From: Phoronis australis
Taxonomy: Eukaryota; Phoronida; Phoronidae
Length of the DNA stretch: 64,000 bases
Direction of reading: 5' to 3'
NCBI GenBank assembly: GCA_002633005.1
Contig: NMRA01000162.1
Coordinates: 99,335 to 163,334, forward strand
Made by a program: the position numbers and the translations under genes. The notes below the pieces were generated by a model. It did no database searches. It saw only the letters and a list, made by a program, of their open reading frames with translations, and was not told the DNA's origin. Below, one piece after another: positions 10,162 to 23,034 of this stretch; position 1 is the first letter of the stretch; every line of letters starts with the position of its first letter.

Positions 10162-12481
10162 CTCTGTGGTAACTTCAGTGCTCAAAAGCTGTCACTATTC
10201 AGTGGCTTGTTGATATGATACTTTACTATATTTAGTAACCTGGGTATAATAGGACCTTCATAACTCTTGGGCATCCAGGTTCTGTTTGATGGTAAAAACG
10301 ACACTTTGTTGCACAGCTTAAACATTTCCTTCTGAATTTGGACTGAGTGAAACATAGTTCTTTGAGCAACAACAAAACTACATTCCCTGGAAGAAACTAA
10401 ATTTTAATTTAGACCAGTTTCGGCTATGAATTGTTCCTTACACAGGTGAGAAGTGATTTTTGGTCTTGAAAACAATTGGCAGTTAATTATGTAGGCCATG
10501 TTCGTCCAACAGGTTGCGAGAAGTCACCTTGAAGAGCCTGGTCTCCACCTATTGTGGCTAAGGAAAAATTTGTCATATATATCATAACAGTAAGTGGTCT
10601 CAGTCAAAAATTGTGTTTTGTGACGGGAGGCAGATTTGTAGCCACTTTGTCTAAAAATTTGTTGTGAGGAACCCTTCACAGTTCTCCAGTGGTGTCCCAA
10701 GAAGTTTTTGTTTGTTCCCGAAATACCGAAATTTGCTTGAAAATAAGTGGATTGTAGGTGGTGTCGTGGGTTAAAGTGCTGATCCGAAATGTAGTAAGTA
10801 AGAAATATTAGACGGATGCAAAACATTTGAAATTACTGCAGCACAACGTTTGCAGAGTGCTTACATTTCCTGCATTCACTCTCGTGACAAACCTGTATGT
10901 CTTTCTTTTGTTATACGACTTGCCTGGATATGACCTATGTATGGCGTTTGACCATGGGTGGTACATTGATTTGTAAAAAGTGATCGTGACACTTGCATTT
11001 TTACCCAATTGAGAGGTTAGAAATACATGGATAAATTGTGTAAAATTGGTAAATACGTTTTATTGTCTGTACCTGTATATGTGATACGTTTGTTTTCTGA
11101 TTACAATAAATTCCAATGGATAATGATAATAATTGTTAGATAGAGAGACTTTGCCTTCGATTGTTATTCTGCCAGTTTAATTTGGTTTTCTAGTTGATAT
11201 CAACGGGCAGTTTTCGTAGCGTGTGACGTACTGTTTTGACTACACCATTTAAAGAGACCTTTATGGAAAATTTCGCTTCCGTTACTTGCGTCTGCCCTGT
11301 GGTCTTCGCGGCGACTGGTGTTTGCCATTCAGCGTCTGAATAACACTTGTCATCGCTCCAGCGCCTGTAATCGTGATCGTACTGTGTGTGTGAAAGCTTG
11401 ACCCCTTTCAAATTTCAGTTTCTGCAGTGTGAGTTACTACTTATTATCATATGAAGTGGGTTTCAATGTTTACATGACAATTCACGTAGAGGCTTTTCTG
11501 GGTTCACCTGTTTTAGGTTAGGTTCACCTCTTTTGTAGTTTCAAATTGTAGTCTGCGGTTCTGTTTTAATTTTCTCACCTCTGCTGGCTCACCTTTTTGT
11601 ACCGCTCGCGGCTCCTCGTATTTCGGGGTCAATGAGAAATTTTAAGTGACTGATCAAGCTTTACTGAACTGCCGTGTCATCCCAAATGCCAATCGATTTT
11701 AGTGACCTAGTTTTTAAGATTACGGCGAGAAATGTTGAAGTTACACACCATACACTATATTAAAGCGAAAATTTCCCATTTAAAACGTTAGTTATTGTAA
11801 TGGATGGTTCCGACAAACGCAAGGCCACGCCTACCATAGTTGCCGTGCCATCTAAAGTCAATATGGCGGAAGTCCTTTGCACGCGATTTACATATGCGAC
11901 ATACGCGGTGTGTTCTTGAACCCAGTTCAATGAAAATGTTTCCGTACTGCACCATCAAAATGGCTCTTGGGGAAGCCCATCAGCTGTTGCACACACTCAG
12001 CGGCATATCAACAATATGAAACTTCAGCCCGCTCATGTATTATGCCAGCATTTAAGCATCATTTATGACGGTATCAGATCGATTTTAATAGACTATGCAG
12101 GTGCACAGTAGTATTGTATTGTATTGTACTGTATGGCAGTGATAAGAGTGGGTGCTCGCCTTCATTATAAACTATTTCATGGCACGCGTGATGGTAGGAA
12201 AAAGTGCACCAATGAAAATGGCTGCATTTGAGGTGTTGTTTGTGTGTTCACTGGTGGTCTAGTGTGTGTCGTTTTGTCAGTCCGACAACAAGGCCACGTT
12301 ATCGTTAAAATCAGACTCTCTAGTGACACCCTGTCATACAATCATATGGTCGATGTTCAATTCACTTTAGTGCTATTAAAGAAAAAAATATAAAACTAGT
12401 TCTGAATTTCATTTTATGCTTGTTTATTCATAGATACGACACGTACTCGATTCCTGAGGTTAAATCCCCGGAGGGTCACCG

Positions 12482-12510
12482 CCCCCCCCCCCCCTGNCCC
12501 CCCCCCCCCC
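12482..12510. repeat. Poly-C homopolymer interrupted by TG and an N
   Basis: About 26 C residues are broken only by T, G and an N at 12498. The N marks an unresolved base or a closed gap in the assembly, so the true length of the tract is unknown. Confidence 0.95.
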
Positions 12511-15371
12511 GTGACATGCGGGTCTTCGCATTCTCGGCCGTATATACTAAACCCTTGCAATTGACGATTTGACAGGTGTATCAACTTGACAAGCGATGGA
12601 CGGATTCAATTACCACTGCCTCCTAATAGCGATTTATTTTAGTCTGTGTATGTTTCGAGTTTCTTGGCAAATTTTCATGAAATTTTGGCAATCAGTTTTC
12701 TATTAGAAATATGACGGCGCCTTCCCAATATTTTGGACGGACTCGACGTAATCTGCACGTCTATCTATAATGACCATTTTTATGGCACTAAACCGCTTTG
12801 AGCGCATTTCAACGCAGCTCCGCGTTGCTCTTGTCACTGGGCCGGACTTCTGGCTCGTTCTCCGCTTATCGTTGGCATTGCACTAACCCCGTGCCCAGGC
12901 GTATAAACCGCCTTTACGCTTTCGTAAGCAACCAATATTAGTGGGTTAAAAAGATGGTGGACTATACTGTGTTGACATATTCCCGCGACCTGATGGGGTA
13001 CAGTTATCTTCATTGATGAGTCGAAACTAACCATTGAATGATCATTGCTATGTTTGAAGGTGCCGTGCCTCTAAATCAAGTTGCAGCTACGACCATCTTG
13101 GCCTCATTCCCGGCCCAGTCCCGGCCTAACTAACACCAAAACCCACTGCTCCCCGGCGCCATCTGCAGTACACGCATAAATTTGATCCTGGTTTATTTCA
13201 AATGAATTCAAAACATTTGAAATCATTAGCTCGTGTCATACCGTGAATAATTCCGTTGCGTATACATTTCTTTGCAGCAGTTGCATTTTGGCGATTGTTA
13301 GCGCTCGCGGGTTAGTTGGCATGGCAAAGGATCTATAGTAACCGTTGCTACGACAAAGCTCCAGAGTTTGGCTCATGCAACTCAAAATAACTTTTGTGAA
13401 ATATTTCGCAAAAACTTGCAACTGTTTTCAGTAGAACTCAACATTCAAAAACTTTTCATGTAGCCCAGTAAACGGCGGTTGCCATGGTTCGCAAGTTACC
13501 TAGCACCTTTTGCAAAAGGGTAAAAATTACGACAAGGTCTACCCAAAATTACTAGTCCTCTTTGTATTTACAACATTATACAACTGAATTTAAAGCTTGG
13601 CAACTTATATGATGCGTGCGATTACATCAAGATGCAGGCTGCCATGTTGACTGAGACGATTTCCGTGAAAAAGCTGCAAGAAAGTCCGAAATTTTGGTGC
13701 CCTGCTGAAAAAGTTAAGAAGTTTCAATCTTTTATCACCGTTAAAGCCTTACATCCAGTCTGGGGTATGGCATAATGTCTGGCATAATTCGGTTTAAAGT
13801 GATATGAATTGCTGAAATGACATTCACCGGCAATAAAACGACATTTAAGGCACGCATTTGTCGCTGAACTAAGTTCACAAGGGCTGGCATTTTTATTAGA
13901 TGTTTTGCCAGTTTCTCGTCGTTTTAAATGAAACCGATTCAGTTGAAGAAAATCCATCTTTTGATTGAAGTGAGGTGAGCCTAGGTGTGGTAGAAATCGT
14001 GACTGTCATTCAGTTTAACGCCTACAATTTTGCTTCACCTGAGCTTCACTTTCTCTGTGCAAAATGTTTTCATAATTGATTTATCTTTCCCAGGGTTCAT
14101 AAAATTTGTAGGTCGAGGCCTTATTTTTTTTTTGCGCAAAGGTCAATCTATAGCACCGGCACTTTGCAGAAGCTGCTGGCCCGGCCCGCGTGTGTGTATA
14201 CGTGCTGTTTGTGACCGCTGAGTGTCACGCTTGGTGAGACGGTCAACAGAATCAGGATTCTGTTCGAGTTAGTGACAAACATATTATAGTTATCACCTAC
14301 AGTATCTTTGTTAGTGAGCTTTATCATACTTCACATTGTATGTAGAACGAAAGAAAGTTGACCTTTTTTTCTTTACACACCTGAGGCCCGGAAAAGCGGC
14401 TCGAAATAATACGCACTAGTTAAAGCACATAGTTACTGGGAGTACAATAAACGAGCGAATGATGAGAAAACGGGAAATGCTTAAGCGGAGACTCATGAAC
14501 TAATGGCTTCAGTATTTGAGAGACCCTTTTATGTTTGTAGCGAAACTGATTGCCCCGGACTAAGTAAATACACTGTGACATGGTGGAAAGATAAATACGT
14601 TTGATACCAAACAACTCTCAACTCCGAGCTGGGTACCTCTAGTAAAAATAAAACTAAAGATTTCCTCTTATTTGGTTTCTAATTTTTCTCTTTTTGGTCT
14701 CTTTTTATCATTATTTTGACTTGCAAAAACCTTAATTTCACTTATATTTTACAACAAAAACATTTCTATTACGCAAGCTTTGTGGAACGATACATAACCT
14801 GGAAAAATTTCCTCTTTTTTGTCATTATCCCTGCATAAGTGAGTGGTGATGCTGTTAATAACTCGTGTGTATACCTGTCATCGAAATTACCAGCACGGTT
14901 TTATTCCTAATAATCAGCGTGGAGCTGACACTCAGCGTCACGACGCCGGACGATCAAGTAGTCTGCTCCTACTGTAGAAATACATGAAAAATTGTCATCA
15001 GACAAACAAATGAATTCTCGGAGTTTATGGACAAGTTTTGCGACAACGGTGTTTAGCGATATCCGAGGTTTTACGACCAGCTTTACTGTTACCCGGAAAA
15101 TAATCTTGACAAAACGCTTCGCTTTTTTGATGCGGACACCTAAGTATCCAAATAGATAAAAGACCGCAAGATAGTCCTAAAAACCCGAGATTTGCCACTC
15201 TCGGTACCCCATGCCTCTCTGGTTTTGAAAAGACATTCCGATTACTGCATTCACAAAGGCGTTAGGTAAACAACCACCCTGGATGTTCAGTGATAACATG
15301 AATACTAAAGACCTTAGACAAAAAATTGTTTTTCTAATCCTACGATAAATATGATAACGATGCTCTTGCAG

Positions 15372-15490
15372 TCACCAGGTGGCGGGACCTGCTGGCGACC
15401 ACGAGTTGGCTCGCCAAGAACTGCCAAACCTGTTTGGAAATCGACGATATTTCTTGAGTCCACTCAGGAAATAGTTCTACAAAGAGCCCT
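15372..15490 (+). repeat. Diverged repeat pair, copy 2
   Basis: Partner of 6865-6985. It shares GTCACCAGGTGGCG at the left end, then AGAACTGCC, TGGAAATCGACGATATTT and GAAATAGTTC near the right end. It is too diverged to define element termini. Confidence 0.55.
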
Positions 15491-18400
15491 TTTAAATCGA
15501 GATTGGTCGCGCTGTTGTCTTCAGCATAGGTGAAATCTATAACTTTCTTTACAAGTTATGATCGTTTTACTCTTTTCGGGTGTCTTTTCAATAAAGAAAA
15601 ACGATTTTCACTTAGTGCACAACTCCAAATGTACCTCTTCTACACACGAACGCGTTTTATGCTTGTAAAGACCTCCAGAAATAAAACGAAAGCGGACTGA
15701 ACGATACGATAAAATACGAAATAACATTGACTGAACTGTTGTTATAGCCTATTTCAGCAAATCAGCAGACGCACCAGGTCGGCGTAATTCAGTTGTCGTT
15801 GAGTCATGTTAGCGTAATACAATGAACGAGAACAATTACTGAAATATTCAGAAGCAGTGTTTTGGAAATTGGATTTTGCGGCCTTTTAAATTTTCGTTCT
15901 GATCTTTCAAAATAAACATATAGAATTTTGGTAATTCTTGTTATTTGACGTTCAGAAAAACATGATGTAGTATTTGTAAAATGTGCCCTTTCATCAAAAA
16001 ATTGCAACCTCTTGGCTTCACACTATCCGTTTTTGTAGCCTTTGCGACTGCGAGACCTTTCAGGACAAATTGGATTTTCCCACATTGTGCTTTACGTCAA
16101 AACTAGAATAATGATGTTTTGTTTTAACAAATAATATTATTGAAAAAATACAATAATCCTAACAGCCGGTAATGTTCAGAACAGGATGAAAACATAAGAG
16201 TCATAACCTAATCATAATTCAATGTTTGTCTTGTCCCTACAAATCCTCGACTGCTCACTGATAACGCTGTGACACCACCGTCCTTTTGAAAGATGCCTGT
16301 AGATAATTTTTTTGCATGTGAGAAGGACAGGATTGGCTTCAAAGCATACTCATCAAAAGCATCGTAATTGGGAGTTGCATTTTGAATGACCTCCTCTCTT
16401 CATGTAAAGTATTAATAGCTTACTTTAACATGCATCCTACCGAGTCTACAATGTCAACAATTTAGGGACATTCAGTGAAGGAGTCCTGGCGTGAAATTCA
16501 GTTGCAAAGCCTAGCTCAGAGTGACTCCGGGCGGTTTCTAATTAATGGGAAATTTGTAAAGACGAATTGCTGCTGGCTGGGGATTATGTGGAGAATTATA
16601 TAGTATTCCTCAGCGACTTCGTGCCCGGAATCCAGCATGTCGGCATTGGACAACAGAGAACTGGGTTTCTGTTGGTGAAACTTGGATCCGTAAGAATGCT
16701 TCGTTCTGCGCAGCCATGGATACTCGAAGATGACACTATTCGTCAAGAAACACCCACCGGTTCGTGTGTAGATTTTGCAGACGGAAGGGAAACTTGCACG
16801 GGTAGGTGTAAATGTGTTACTTCCCTCAGCATCGAAAGTGAGATTGAATTAATTTTTCTCCCCTATCTGCTTTACTTGCAAGTAATTGATATGTAAATTT
16901 AAAAAGGCGCCGTAGCCACTCATTAATGAGAAACACTGGTCTCCGTCTCAGAGAGCCCATGCAGATAGTTCATACAGGTAAAACGACAAAAGAAGGCTAA
17001 ACTAAAGATAAACTGGGTTGTCTAAAAAGCGCATTTTTCTACATTTCCTTAAAAATTACCATTTACAACATTTTTTCCAAGTTTTGTAGGCTTTGATATC
17101 TAAAAAATCATTACTTCTGATATGAAAGTAAAACAATACTGGAGAGATAGTTGTGGCAGAAAAAGTAACTTGACAGAGAGAAAGTTCTACTTTGTGGCCA
17201 CATTTCAGTTATTGAAACTGCCAGGTAGTAAATACCAATGGTCACAGTCACGGCGGTCGACGTCTCTCAGGAGCTGCCCGGCCTTTGCAGGAACGCGGGC
17301 TTGAGCCGGTAACACAGGAGTGGACGGTCCCGGCCTACTAAGACTTTTAAGTCTTAAAAATGTTCATGTTCACGGGATGTGCCGCTCAGAAAGGTGACTT
17401 TTTCGAAACGTGTATACCACAGCTGGATTTTCCCCACGGAGTCCTGGCCAGGACATCTTTATTAGGAAGCCCCCAATTTTGCAATATGGATTGTTTACGT
17501 TCCCTTGCAAAAGTACTCTTAATTATAAATGTACCTACTTCGAAAAATCAGAGTTAACTTGTTTTGCACAGATTTTCTAAAGGAAATTGATTGAGATTTT
17601 CAAATTCATCAACGAAATTTCTGGGTAATTTAAAACTATTTCTACAAAGACACCTCCATGGCAAGGCAACATACCCAGCTGTTGCTCCCTTTTCAGTTTT
17701 GCAAAATTGTATAATACTTAAAATAAATTGGCTTAGGTTATCGGAATTCGATCAGTTTTATATCATCATTGTCCCAACTCCCAGAGAACAGTCACCAAAA
17801 CTTGGTTCAACTTGGTTCAACACTAAACTGAATTGATTTTGACTCAGTCCCCACGGCAAATGTTCCATGAGCCCCAGAACTGTTCTCAGTGTACCTTCAA
17901 GACACATGACCCTATAAAGTGAACTTTCTCAAAACTGGATCCTAATAAAGTGATGTTAATCTCAGGTCTCATCCCCACTCTGAAATACGGTATTACCGAA
18001 ATTTCCGAGACGATTTTCATCTATTCGATTCCGAGGGGATCGGTTCTTTCTCCCCGTATTTCTTCAAGATTTTGCATCATCCGAAAAGAGTTTTTATATT
18101 ACTTTTTACCCCTTAAAGTCTGATTTTGTAAAACCTATTGATGACACCCTAATAAAGTGAACCACTTTAACAAAAAGTTCCCGACTCACCAACAAATTAA
18201 AAATCCTAAAATTTTGACGCGCTTTATGGGTTGAGGTATAAAACGTTGCCCTTCGTAGTGAAATTTTGTTGAAGCACCGGTACCCGAGTTTCTGCTTACT
18301 GCCTTCTCGGGGTTCAGTTATCCTGCAAACAGCAAAATTTGCACCTTTACGGGGAAGGGGGTGCTCAAAACAAAACAACGACCGGGAGAAATGGTGGTGA

Positions 18401-19227
18401 TAGGAAGGAATCTTGAAATTTGGGGACCACGTGGAGGGTAAAGATTTGGTAAAATCGAATTTATGCCCCTTCCCCACAATTACATGTACTTTCATACGGG
18501 CCTGCTTGCTTGGACCACCGGGTGATTATTTTGTTCCGGAGGCAACTTGCGGTGCAGGAAAACCAGACTCCTTTTCGAATTTCAGCCCGGTACAAAAATT
18601 CCGTTTTGATAACACGAAAAGCCCCAAATGGGTATGAATGGAAAAAGTCAACCCCACCTCCGTAGAGTTTTGTTTTCATAGCACAAATGGTTGTAATGGG
18701 TTAGCCCCTACTGAAACTTACATTCAATTACCAACAGTACTGTTTCAAGCACAATAGTTCTAAATCGAGTATGAATCATAATTAGTAGAGTTTACTTGGT
18801 GATCTGTCAGTGCCATGCCTCACCTCCCGGTGTATATGACACCTACAAGTTAGGCGCGGTATAGGTAGGAGCTATATAGTGTTATAATGGTAGCGCAATA
18901 TGATAAAAAGAACCCTGTCAATGTAAATTATGCAATTTGAATCTTTGTTTATTTCCCCGGGACACATAAATTGAGTCGGGCAGAATCCTACTGTCAAAAA
19001 GACACTTGTCTGATAACTGCATTTACGCCAAAGTCTGTTTGACACACTACTTAAATGTGAAAATAAAATAGAACACTTGTTTGCAAAGATCATACATATA
19101 ATTATCTTTGTTATAAGTTTCTAAGGATTCCGTAGATGGAGTAATTTAAAACCCTGCAACGATGCCGTTCACTGTTATTCAAAACATTCAGTATTGTCTG
19201 CACAGAATGGTGTCGTAAATGGCAGAC

Positions 19228-19281
19228 TTCACCCCCTGGTGGCTAAATATAAAAGGACGACCACATCGTCCATAAACATCA
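19228..19281 (+). promoter_or_regulatory. TATA-type promoter with adjacent CTCF-like site
   Basis: TATAAAAG lies at 19248-19255, and an initiator-like TCAGT lies about 30 bases downstream (19279-19283). Just upstream, 19228-19244 read on the minus strand gives GCCACCAGGGGGTG, close to the CTCF consensus. A transcript starting here would have a non-coding exon ending at the strong donor CAG|GTAAGT at 19551, spliced to the acceptor TCTTTTCAG at 19802-19810, 15 bases before the start codon at 19826. Confidence 0.6.
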
Positions 19282-19825
19282 GTCGACGACTGACGTAGCC
19301 GTCACAAAACCTGAAATGTCGCGAACTGTTGTGAATTGTGACAAACTTCACACTTAATGTAACTATATTTGTGGGCAGGCACTTTTTCTGGTGCGTCGGC
19401 ACGAAGGGAGAAACTTTTAATACACCGTGGACAAAGATATTTATACAGTATCTTTGCCGTGGATTCCTGCATGCCGAGAAATGTTTGTTCCCGCAACTGG
19501 TGTACACGTACAGCACTGTTTTGCAGCGGGTGGACACGGGTATACTTCAGGTAAGTGTAGGGTCCTACACATGGGATATCGGTAATAGAATTATGGTTAG
19601 GCCAGGAACGAAACTATTCTGACTTGACTCAAAGATGGAACCATGCAAAACGCCAGTCAAGTCATTATAATCGGAGAATCTTGAGGATGGCACAGGTGTA
19701 CGAATGAACATGTCTAACTATTTAAGCTATGCTTTTCTTGTTAACAGATTTCCACGGCCGTTTAAAGTTACCATTTAGTCACCGACAACCAGAGGCAGGT
19801 GGTCTTTTCAGATAAGAACTAGGCG

Positions 19826-22467
19826 ATGGCCACCAAGGGTGAACCGCCGGGTGGTTCGTTGGGCGGACCGTCTGTGAAAGTGAGGATGCAGAAACTTAAT
19901 AACCAGAACAACCTAGCGGAACAAGAGCTGTCACACAAGCTCAACATGTACAGCAGGGCGAAGTCTGCTAGTATACATAATTTAGATCGACAGAGAATGG
20001 ATGTGAGGGATTTTATGAGGAACCTGCGACACTGCGAATCGGACGAGCTACCGTCAAGTAAACTGTAAGTCAATGATAGCGACTAGATGGTCGCCTACCG
20101 AAGACTGCCTCATTACCCACCAATTTTTTGTTGAATCTGAGTTCGTGACAATCGCGTATAGGCTGTCATTCATATATGTTTTTTCTCTTCATACTCGGGG
20201 AAGCAATCTTATTCATGTCGTGATTAACAGACCGTTCAATATTTTGTTCCTGGATCCTGTCTTCGACTTTATTTTGGGAGTGAAGCTGGAAAATTAGGAT
20301 ACCCACTCATTCAAAAGTGGACTCGAACCTAAAAAAAACATTTGTGTAGAGATCTCACTTCTTGTAGAGTGAGTCTAACGTTGCTAACTGAGCCAAATTC
20401 CACTCAATGTAGGCTATAAAAAGAGTATCTTAAGCGTATTCAATTGATTAAGTCATCGATTTCAGCGAAGGCCTGGTAGCCAACGGCGGCCATTGGCGAT
20501 TTATAACAAAATCACAAAAACAACGGATTTTATAGTCTTTTAGCCCTAGTCAGAGCTAGTCACTTCAACAATAATCCCAAGATTGCGTTTTTCGACAATA
20601 AAAAACACAATGTCCTTTAACGCGGTTACAAAACCGCCTTTGAAAACCAACTTTTGATTTAGAACCCTTAACGTTATGAAATTGGTATTAAATTCATGCG
20701 TGCACTCAGCCTAAAAATGGGGAGCTCGAATTTTTGAGAATGTGGTCCTTTTACGGGGTACGTTCTGAGCTATAAATTCATCTTGTTCATTCGCTGAATT
20801 TTGGTAGTTCTTGCCTTTTTAGTGGACTTTTGTTTTTTACTTTTTCGGAGTTTTTGCTTCTTTGAGGCGTATCTTTTTGCTCACTTCGCAAAATGAGGGG
20901 AGAGGGGCTCGTTCAAGCCCCACCGAGCCCCCCTGGGTGTGTGCATGAAATTGTTTTTTAGTAAAATTAGAAATGATCAGGGCTTCGAAAACACTCTGGT
21001 AAGTTGTGATCGCTAGAGACCAGGCTCTACAAGCAAGGTCTCAAGGAATTACCAGCTGTTTACGGTTCTTTGAAAACCCAGAAATCATTAATTTTAATCT
21101 AAGTTATGAACACGTTGAGACCAATTTTTTAGGTGGTAAGTGGCCAAAATAATAAATTCGCTTCTTGCACAGAACGGTGTCTGGTTACTGACGTCAGGAG
21201 AACCTTTGTCATCAAATTTCTGCACCTGAAGGATGCGAGAACTATAAGTTCTTTGTGTCAACTGAGGGAACGCAAAGTGACGTCATAATTTACGCCGAGG
21301 GTCTAATCTTTGTACTCGAAACCATTTTCGATATTTTTCGTTCTATTTTTACACGAGCAACAATGCTTCACTTACGCTTGTGCGTCAACACAGCTTTAAA
21401 GCTACTCTGGCAGGTCGTTGAAACTCAAAATCTCAAGTTTTTACTCGAGTTTGTAGCTCGAAGAATCCAGGGGACGTCAAGTGGACTGGACACTGATGAA
21501 ATATATCACAATATACTCGGGCGCAGAAAATGGACAATTATTTTAACTTCGTATTGAAGTAGAACGTAAAATATCGAAAATGATTTAGATTAACACGCCG
21601 TGCCCAGATAGCATTGTTTCGTCGATTAAGAAAGTTTACTCATCGGGACAAATCTGGATAAAAACTAAGGTAGTTCAAAAATGGGAAAAAGGTGGAAATA
21701 TTACACCACGTTTAAAAGTAGCAAAACGCAGGATTGCAACTGAAAATCTTCGAAAAATGACAGCGAAAGCGCAGAATGGTGTTGTTTTGTGATAAATTTC
21801 GGAGGAAAGCGAGGGCTGACTAGTAAACGTACTAGGAATGTTGCAATAAAATATCCTTATTTTCAGATACATACCCAAGGAAGATTATCGCAGGCACAGC
21901 GAGCTCACTAATATCCCACCTCAATCAGCTCCTTCTGGGCACAGGGAGGCATCCCCGCACTTCAGAACTTTCAGCCGACACTTAGTCAGCGGTGATAGCA
22001 AACGAAACACCACCACCAACAACAGCAAATTCATGAACGAAGTCAGTTTCCGTGAACTTATGACCAAATATGGAAAACACCGCTCTCTTGCAGAGTACCT
22101 ACAGAAAGAAACAAAAACAAACGCTCGTGCAACCGAAAAAGAAACGATTTTGAAGGTTACAGAAAACCATAACACAGTCGAGTTTCCGGTCATTCAAAAT
22201 GACGCTCGTTATCCTGCTCAGTGGGCTGCGAAACGAGAGCAGACGGTCACATGGTCGACAGCCAGCAGATTAGACGTTCCAACCGATCAGCCAAGACGAA
22301 AGAGTCTGGACGAAAGAATAAGTGAGTTTTACGATAAAGTTGATTTAATGAAAAAGAAATACGCTGCAGACACTAAATCAGCAACGACCTCTGAATCAGA
22401 TCAAATTCAAGGTCAAATGGATTCGATAAAAAATGGAGAGAGCGAATCTGAACATTTAGTGAAATAA
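19826..22467 (+). CDS. Uncharacterised protein, two coding exons, 279 aa
   Basis: Model: 19826-20064 joined to 21867-22467. The donor is CT|GTAAGT, the acceptor ATTTTCAG|A, and the split codon restores Leu80. The product is hydrophilic with no membrane segment. Residues about 15-70 form a likely helix rich in K, R, N and Q (RMQKLNNQNNLAEQELSHKL and onward). The C-terminal two thirds contain KEDYRRHSEL, SFRELMTKYGKHRSLAEYL and a Lys/Glu-rich tail. I do not recognise the family. The helical N-terminal pattern faintly recalls vertebrate CCDC190, but this is weak and from memory. Upstream there is a TATA promoter and a probable non-coding first exon; downstream there is a poly(A) signal at 22794. 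Reading-frame continuity across the intron and the strong splice sites make it a real gene in my view. Confidence 0.8.
20703..20947 (+). repeat. Dispersed repeat family A, copy 2 (in intron)
   Basis: Same order of words as 5450-5708, with a deletion after CCTTTTAC and several substitutions, ending in CCCTGGGTGTGTGC. It lies in the intron of the uncharacterised gene. Confidence 0.8.
20995..21160 (+). repeat. Dispersed repeat family B, copy 1
   Basis: Words AGAGACCAGGCTCTACAAGC, TCTTTGAAAACCCAGAAATC and GGTGGTAAGTGGCC recur in the same order at 48060-48235, and partly inverted at 39000-39160. It is an old non-coding interspersed element with boundaries estimated. Confidence 0.55.
21290..21470 (-). 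repeat. Dispersed repeat, TCGAG-rich, second copy
   Basis: The reverse complement resembles 10-260: CTCGAGTAAAAACTTGAG, then a CGTAAGTGA segment, then TTTCGAGTACAAAGATTAGA. It lies in the same intron as the two repeats above. Confidence 0.45.
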
Positions 22468-22793
22468 AACCCTGTGCTTAGATGGGCATGTCACCAAACT
22501 AAACGAAGAACATCACCATCGCTGTCAGAGGTGCTGCATGATATACTGGAGTGCCGTGCTTTATTGTGATGAGTGGAAACAGCCTTACCGTTACACCGTT
22601 TCTATAGTATGGAGTCGTTGTTAGTATACGAGCGATTTTGTATGGCCTGGATTAAAAAGGAACTTAGATGGAAAAGAAAGAACGAACACGCAATTTTCCC
22701 TTTGACAAACCCGACGCCAAGAATTAACGCGTCCGGTCAGCAAAGGATCTGGAAGATATCCTGTGAGCTCTAAGTTACTTATAAAAGGACTAA

Positions 22794-22799
22794 AATAAA
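22794..22799 (+). terminator. Poly(A) signal AATAAA for the uncharacterised gene
   Basis: AATAAA about 330 bases after the stop codon at 22467, with no earlier canonical signal seen. Confidence 0.55.
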
Positions 22800-23034
22800 A
22801 TTACGTAGGTATGCGGCCTACAATGTACTTGGAGGCACGGTCCGGGCGTGTAACTGCGATTTTCCAATTTCTATTTTGGAGAAATGGCAGACAGTCGGTA
22901 AATTTACTCACATTGCAAGATGTCTACTTATAAAACTATACTACAAGTTGCATAATACGCAATATACGCGGTGTCTTGTAAGCGATCATGACTTCATAAG
23001 CCAACAGTACACTAGTCGCTAGTGTAACCATGTA

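Larger units (their letters stand above)
10162..19227. other. Nine-kilobase stretch with no confident gene
   Basis: There is no recognisable protein domain. It holds a poly-C tract with an N (12482-12510), a diverged repeat (15372-15490), repeated CCTAATAAAGTGA words at about 17939 and 18147 (a shorter form near 17911), and CTCF-like words. Two exon-like open stretches are noted in the findings: minus 11364-11190 and plus 16624-16801. The latter has a donor G|GTAGGT and a possible downstream exon of matching phase at about 17270-17308. An ATG at 11801 opens a 39-residue frame that I cannot place. The rest looks non-coding. Confidence 0.4.

Noticed and set aside
18106-18495. A 129-codon minus-strand frame
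   Set aside because: No recognisable domain, no splice context, and an amino-acid mix typical of chance frames in this region.
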